DNA of 6,770 bases from assembly GCA_030446945.1 (NCBI GenBank), contig JAUJMI010000208.1, forward strand, positions 1-6,770, written 5' to 3'. This DNA comes from Longimicrobium sp. (GTDB taxonomy: Bacteria > Gemmatimonadota > Gemmatimonadetes > Longimicrobiales > Longimicrobiaceae). This document shows positions 5,396-6,770 of the stretch, in pieces (position 1 is the stretch's first letter; every line of letters starts with the position of its first letter). The notes under the pieces were generated by a model. It ran no database searches. It was not told the DNA's origin and was given only the letters and a program-made list of their open reading frames with translations. A program made the position numbers and the translations under genes.

Positions 5396-5401
5396 TATCT
5401 T
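5396..5401 (+). promoter_or_regulatory. Possible -10 for the barrel-protein gene
   Basis: TATCTT fits TANNNT and matches TATAAT at four of six positions, in a rare AT-rich patch. It would give a leader of about 108 bases before the ATG at 5516. There is no good -35 at 16-18 bases, so this is a weak call. Confidence 0.25.
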
Positions 5402-5505
5402 CGCCCTACCGCCGAGACAATCCCGCCGCCGGACGCATCACCTGACCGCGAGCCCCGTGTGGGAGATCGCCACGGCACGGCCTCCGCACATCCGCCAGAC
5501 CTTCC

Positions 5506-5510
5506 AGGAG
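5506..5510 (+). promoter_or_regulatory. Shine-Dalgarno site of the barrel-protein gene
   Basis: AGGAG ends five bases before the ATG at 5516. It is the only strong ribosome-binding site in the window and, together with the signal peptide, decides the start over in-frame upstream ATG codons. Confidence 0.8.
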
Positions 5511-5515
5511 ATCCG

Positions 5516-6730
5516 ATGAAGCGCTTCGCGCTCACGCTAGCAGCAGGGCTGCTCGCGCTCCCGGCCGTCGCCGGGGCACAGACGCGCCCGGTATACACGC
5601 CCGAGCCGCACCCGCAGCAGCTTCCGCATTCGCGCTTTGCCATCACGCCGTTCATCGGCACGCGGGTGCCGTACAACACCGGCACCTTTTTCGTGACGGG
5701 CGCCAACGGAGTGGACCTGCGGGTGGAGGAGGAGCGCGAGGGAAGCCCGGCGATCGGGGTGAACGCGGACGTCTTCCTGCGCGGTCCGCTCGGCGTCACC
5801 GCGGGGGTGGCGTTCAGCGGCGCGCAGCAGGACATCTTCACCTTTGGCACGCCGGGCGACTCGCTTCCCGAGGAGAGGTTCATCACCGACTCGCCCTCCA
5901 TGTGGTTCGCCAAGGCGGGGTTCACAGCCCGCCTGCCGGACCCGCGCCCGGACGACCGCCGCTTCCACCCGTCCGCGTTCGTGACGGTGGCGCCGGCCCT
6001 CGTCTTCGTCGGGGAGCACGCGGGGCAGGAGTCGACGCGGCACTTCGCGCTCAATCTGGGCGCGGACGCCACCGCGCGCATCGGCCGCAGCGGCTTCGCG
6101 TTCCAGCTCGGCCTGGAGGACTACATCACCTTCTGGAACACGGAGCGTTTCCTGGAGCGCGACGCCTCGCGCTTCGGCAGCGAGCCGCGCTTCGAGGGAG
6201 AGCCGGTGGCGATCGACTACAACTACAGCACGGCCAACATCCTGGTGGCGCGCTTCGGCATCTCGTACCGCCCCGCGCCGCGCGGCATGACGCCGATGGC
6301 CACCTACACGGCCCCGCCGGCCCCGGTCCCGGCCGCACCCGCCCCGGTCGCCATCCGCTACTGCATCGTGCGCGACGGGCAGCTCGCCGAAGTGGACGCC
6401 GTGTACGACCCCGAGCGCGCCGACACCCTGGTGGACGGCCGCCCGCTCGCGATGGCGTACCCGGCGGACGCGCTGCCGTACGCGGCGGGCGCCCAGTGGT
6501 ACATCAACCACGAGCCGCTCGTCATGGGCAGCCAGCGGGCGGTGAAGTACGGCCTCCCGCGCAGGCTCCCCGCGCGCGAGCTTCGGCCCGCGGGGCAGTT
6601 CCGCGGCGTTCCCGTCTTCGTGGAGGCGGGGATTACGGGCCGCCCGACCGTGTACTACGTCCCGGTGCGCCCCGGGTGCGAGTTCCAGCCGTACGAGGAC
6701 AACGCGAACGTGGGGGCGGTGCGGGGGTAG
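5516..6730 (+). CDS. Secreted outer-membrane beta-barrel protein with unrecognised C-terminal domain
   Basis: The 404-residue product begins MKRFALTLAAGLLALPAVAG, a clear Sec signal with probable signal peptidase I cleavage after Ala21 (AGA-Q). Residues about 41-252 form a run of amphipathic strands separated by loops, for example FAITPFIGTRVPY (41-53), GVNADVFLRGPLGVTAGVAF (81-100), HFALNLGADATARIG (176-190), FAFQLGLEDYITFW (194-207) and ANILVARFGISYRP (240-253). This is the pattern of a small, roughly eight-stranded outer-membrane barrel, whose last strand ends near residue 252. A Pro/Ala linker (about 254-278, including APPAPVPAAPAPVA) leads to a C-terminal domain (279-404), rich in Tyr and Pro, that I do not recognise; its only cysteines, Cys283 and Cys388, lie near its two ends and could form a disulfide. 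The barrel is called from strand pattern, not a named family. The downstream domain could be periplasmic or surface-exposed; function is unknown. The gene stands alone after gluQ. Confidence 0.85.
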   Translation: MKRFALTLAAGLLALPAVAGAQTRPVYTPEPHPQQLPHSRFAITPFIGTRVPYNTGTFFVTGANGVDLRVEEEREGSPAIGVNADVFLRGPLGVTAGVAFSGAQQDIFTFGTPGDSLPEERFITDSPSMWFAKAGFTARLPDPRPDDRRFHPSAFVTVAPALVFVGEHAGQESTRHFALNLGADATARIGRSGFAFQLGLEDYITFWNTERFLERDASRFGSEPRFEGEPVAIDYNYSTANILVARFGISYRPAPRGMTPMATYTAPPAPVPAAPAPVAIRYCIVRDGQLAEVDAVYDPERADTLVDGRPLAMAYPADALPYAAGAQWYINHEPLVMGSQRAVKYGLPRRLPARELRPAGQFRGVPVFVEAGITGRPTVYYVPVRPGCEFQPYEDNANVGAVRG

Positions 6731-6770
6731 GCGGCCCTCACCCCCGGCTCGTTACACTCGCCTGCCCCCT
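6731..6770. other. Terminal 40 bases, no feature seen
   Basis: After the TAG stop of the barrel-protein gene the window ends within 40 bases. No hairpin, T-run or start codon with a ribosome-binding site is visible. Confidence 0.6.

Larger units (their letters stand above)
5207..5515. other. 309-base intergenic region before the barrel-protein gene
   Basis: No gene is supported here. The stretch begins directly after the gluQ stop codon and holds, in order, an interrupted inverted repeat (5207-5253), a short perfect hairpin (5304-5320), a single ACGCACTTA (about 5341-5349) resembling the octamer repeated at 1503-1526, and a possible -10 (5396-5401). The last 110 bases before the ATG at 5516 would be the leader of the barrel-protein mRNA and show no recognisable riboswitch. 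Confidence 0.55.

Noticed and set aside
4159..5445. A 428-codon plus-strand frame overlapping gluQ
   Set aside because: It is out of frame with the conserved synthetase motifs and is mostly Arg/Ala/Gly/Pro.
5264..5515. An upstream in-frame extension of the barrel protein
   Set aside because: The extension is Pro/Arg-rich without signal character, whereas ATG 5516 has a strong Shine-Dalgarno site and a clean signal peptide.
1..6770. tRNA, rRNA, transposase, phage or toxin-antitoxin genes
   Set aside because: Reading both strands gave no cloverleaf ending in CCA, no transposase catalytic pattern, and no small paired genes with toxin or antitoxin character.

Overview
The window is very GC-rich, with G or C in most third codon positions. 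Five genes can be supported, all but one complete, in mixed orientation and separated by hairpin-rich intergenic DNA. A predicted outer-membrane beta-barrel protein and two predicted lipoproteins point to a diderm bacterium. Overall style (GC bias, short palindromic intergenic repeats, barrel protein with a Pro/Ala linker) resembles Gemmatimonadota such as Longimicrobiaceae, but this is an impression, not a proven assignment.

Layout. Positions 1-1427 (minus) hold the N-terminal half of a large FAD-dependent, D-2-hydroxyglutarate/D-lactate dehydrogenase-like oxidoreductase, cut by the window edge. Positions 1428-1664 are a divergent intergenic region with a candidate sigma70-type promoter firing leftward, a 16-bp inverted repeat built from an octamer, and a second hairpin. 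Positions 1665-2222 (plus) encode a very acidic protein that I do not recognise. It converges, across an imperfect inverted repeat that could terminate both transcripts, on 2391-3518 (minus), a PQQ-dependent sugar (glucose/sorbosone-type) dehydrogenase with a lipoprotein signal. Behind it, across a perfect 28-bp palindrome, lies 3659-4099 (minus), a small lipoprotein with a probable Ig-like beta fold. Divergent from that is 4208-5206 (plus), glutamyl-Q tRNA(Asp) synthetase (GluQRS), which may be made from a leaderless mRNA. After a 309-base gap comes 5516-6730 (plus), a secreted protein with an N-terminal beta-barrel and an unrecognised C-terminal domain.

How the genes work together. There is no convincing operon apart from a possible loose pairing of the two minus-strand lipoprotein genes, which are 140 bases apart with a palindrome between them. 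Two genes are periplasmic or membrane carbohydrate/organic-acid oxidation enzymes (a flavoprotein and a quinoprotein), one is a tRNA modification enzyme, and two are cell-envelope proteins. I found no rRNA, tRNA, CRISPR array, insertion sequence or phage gene, and no clear evidence for a new multi-gene system. The most distinctive material is the intergenic repeat structure, the possible leaderless start of gluQ, and the orphan domain on the barrel protein.
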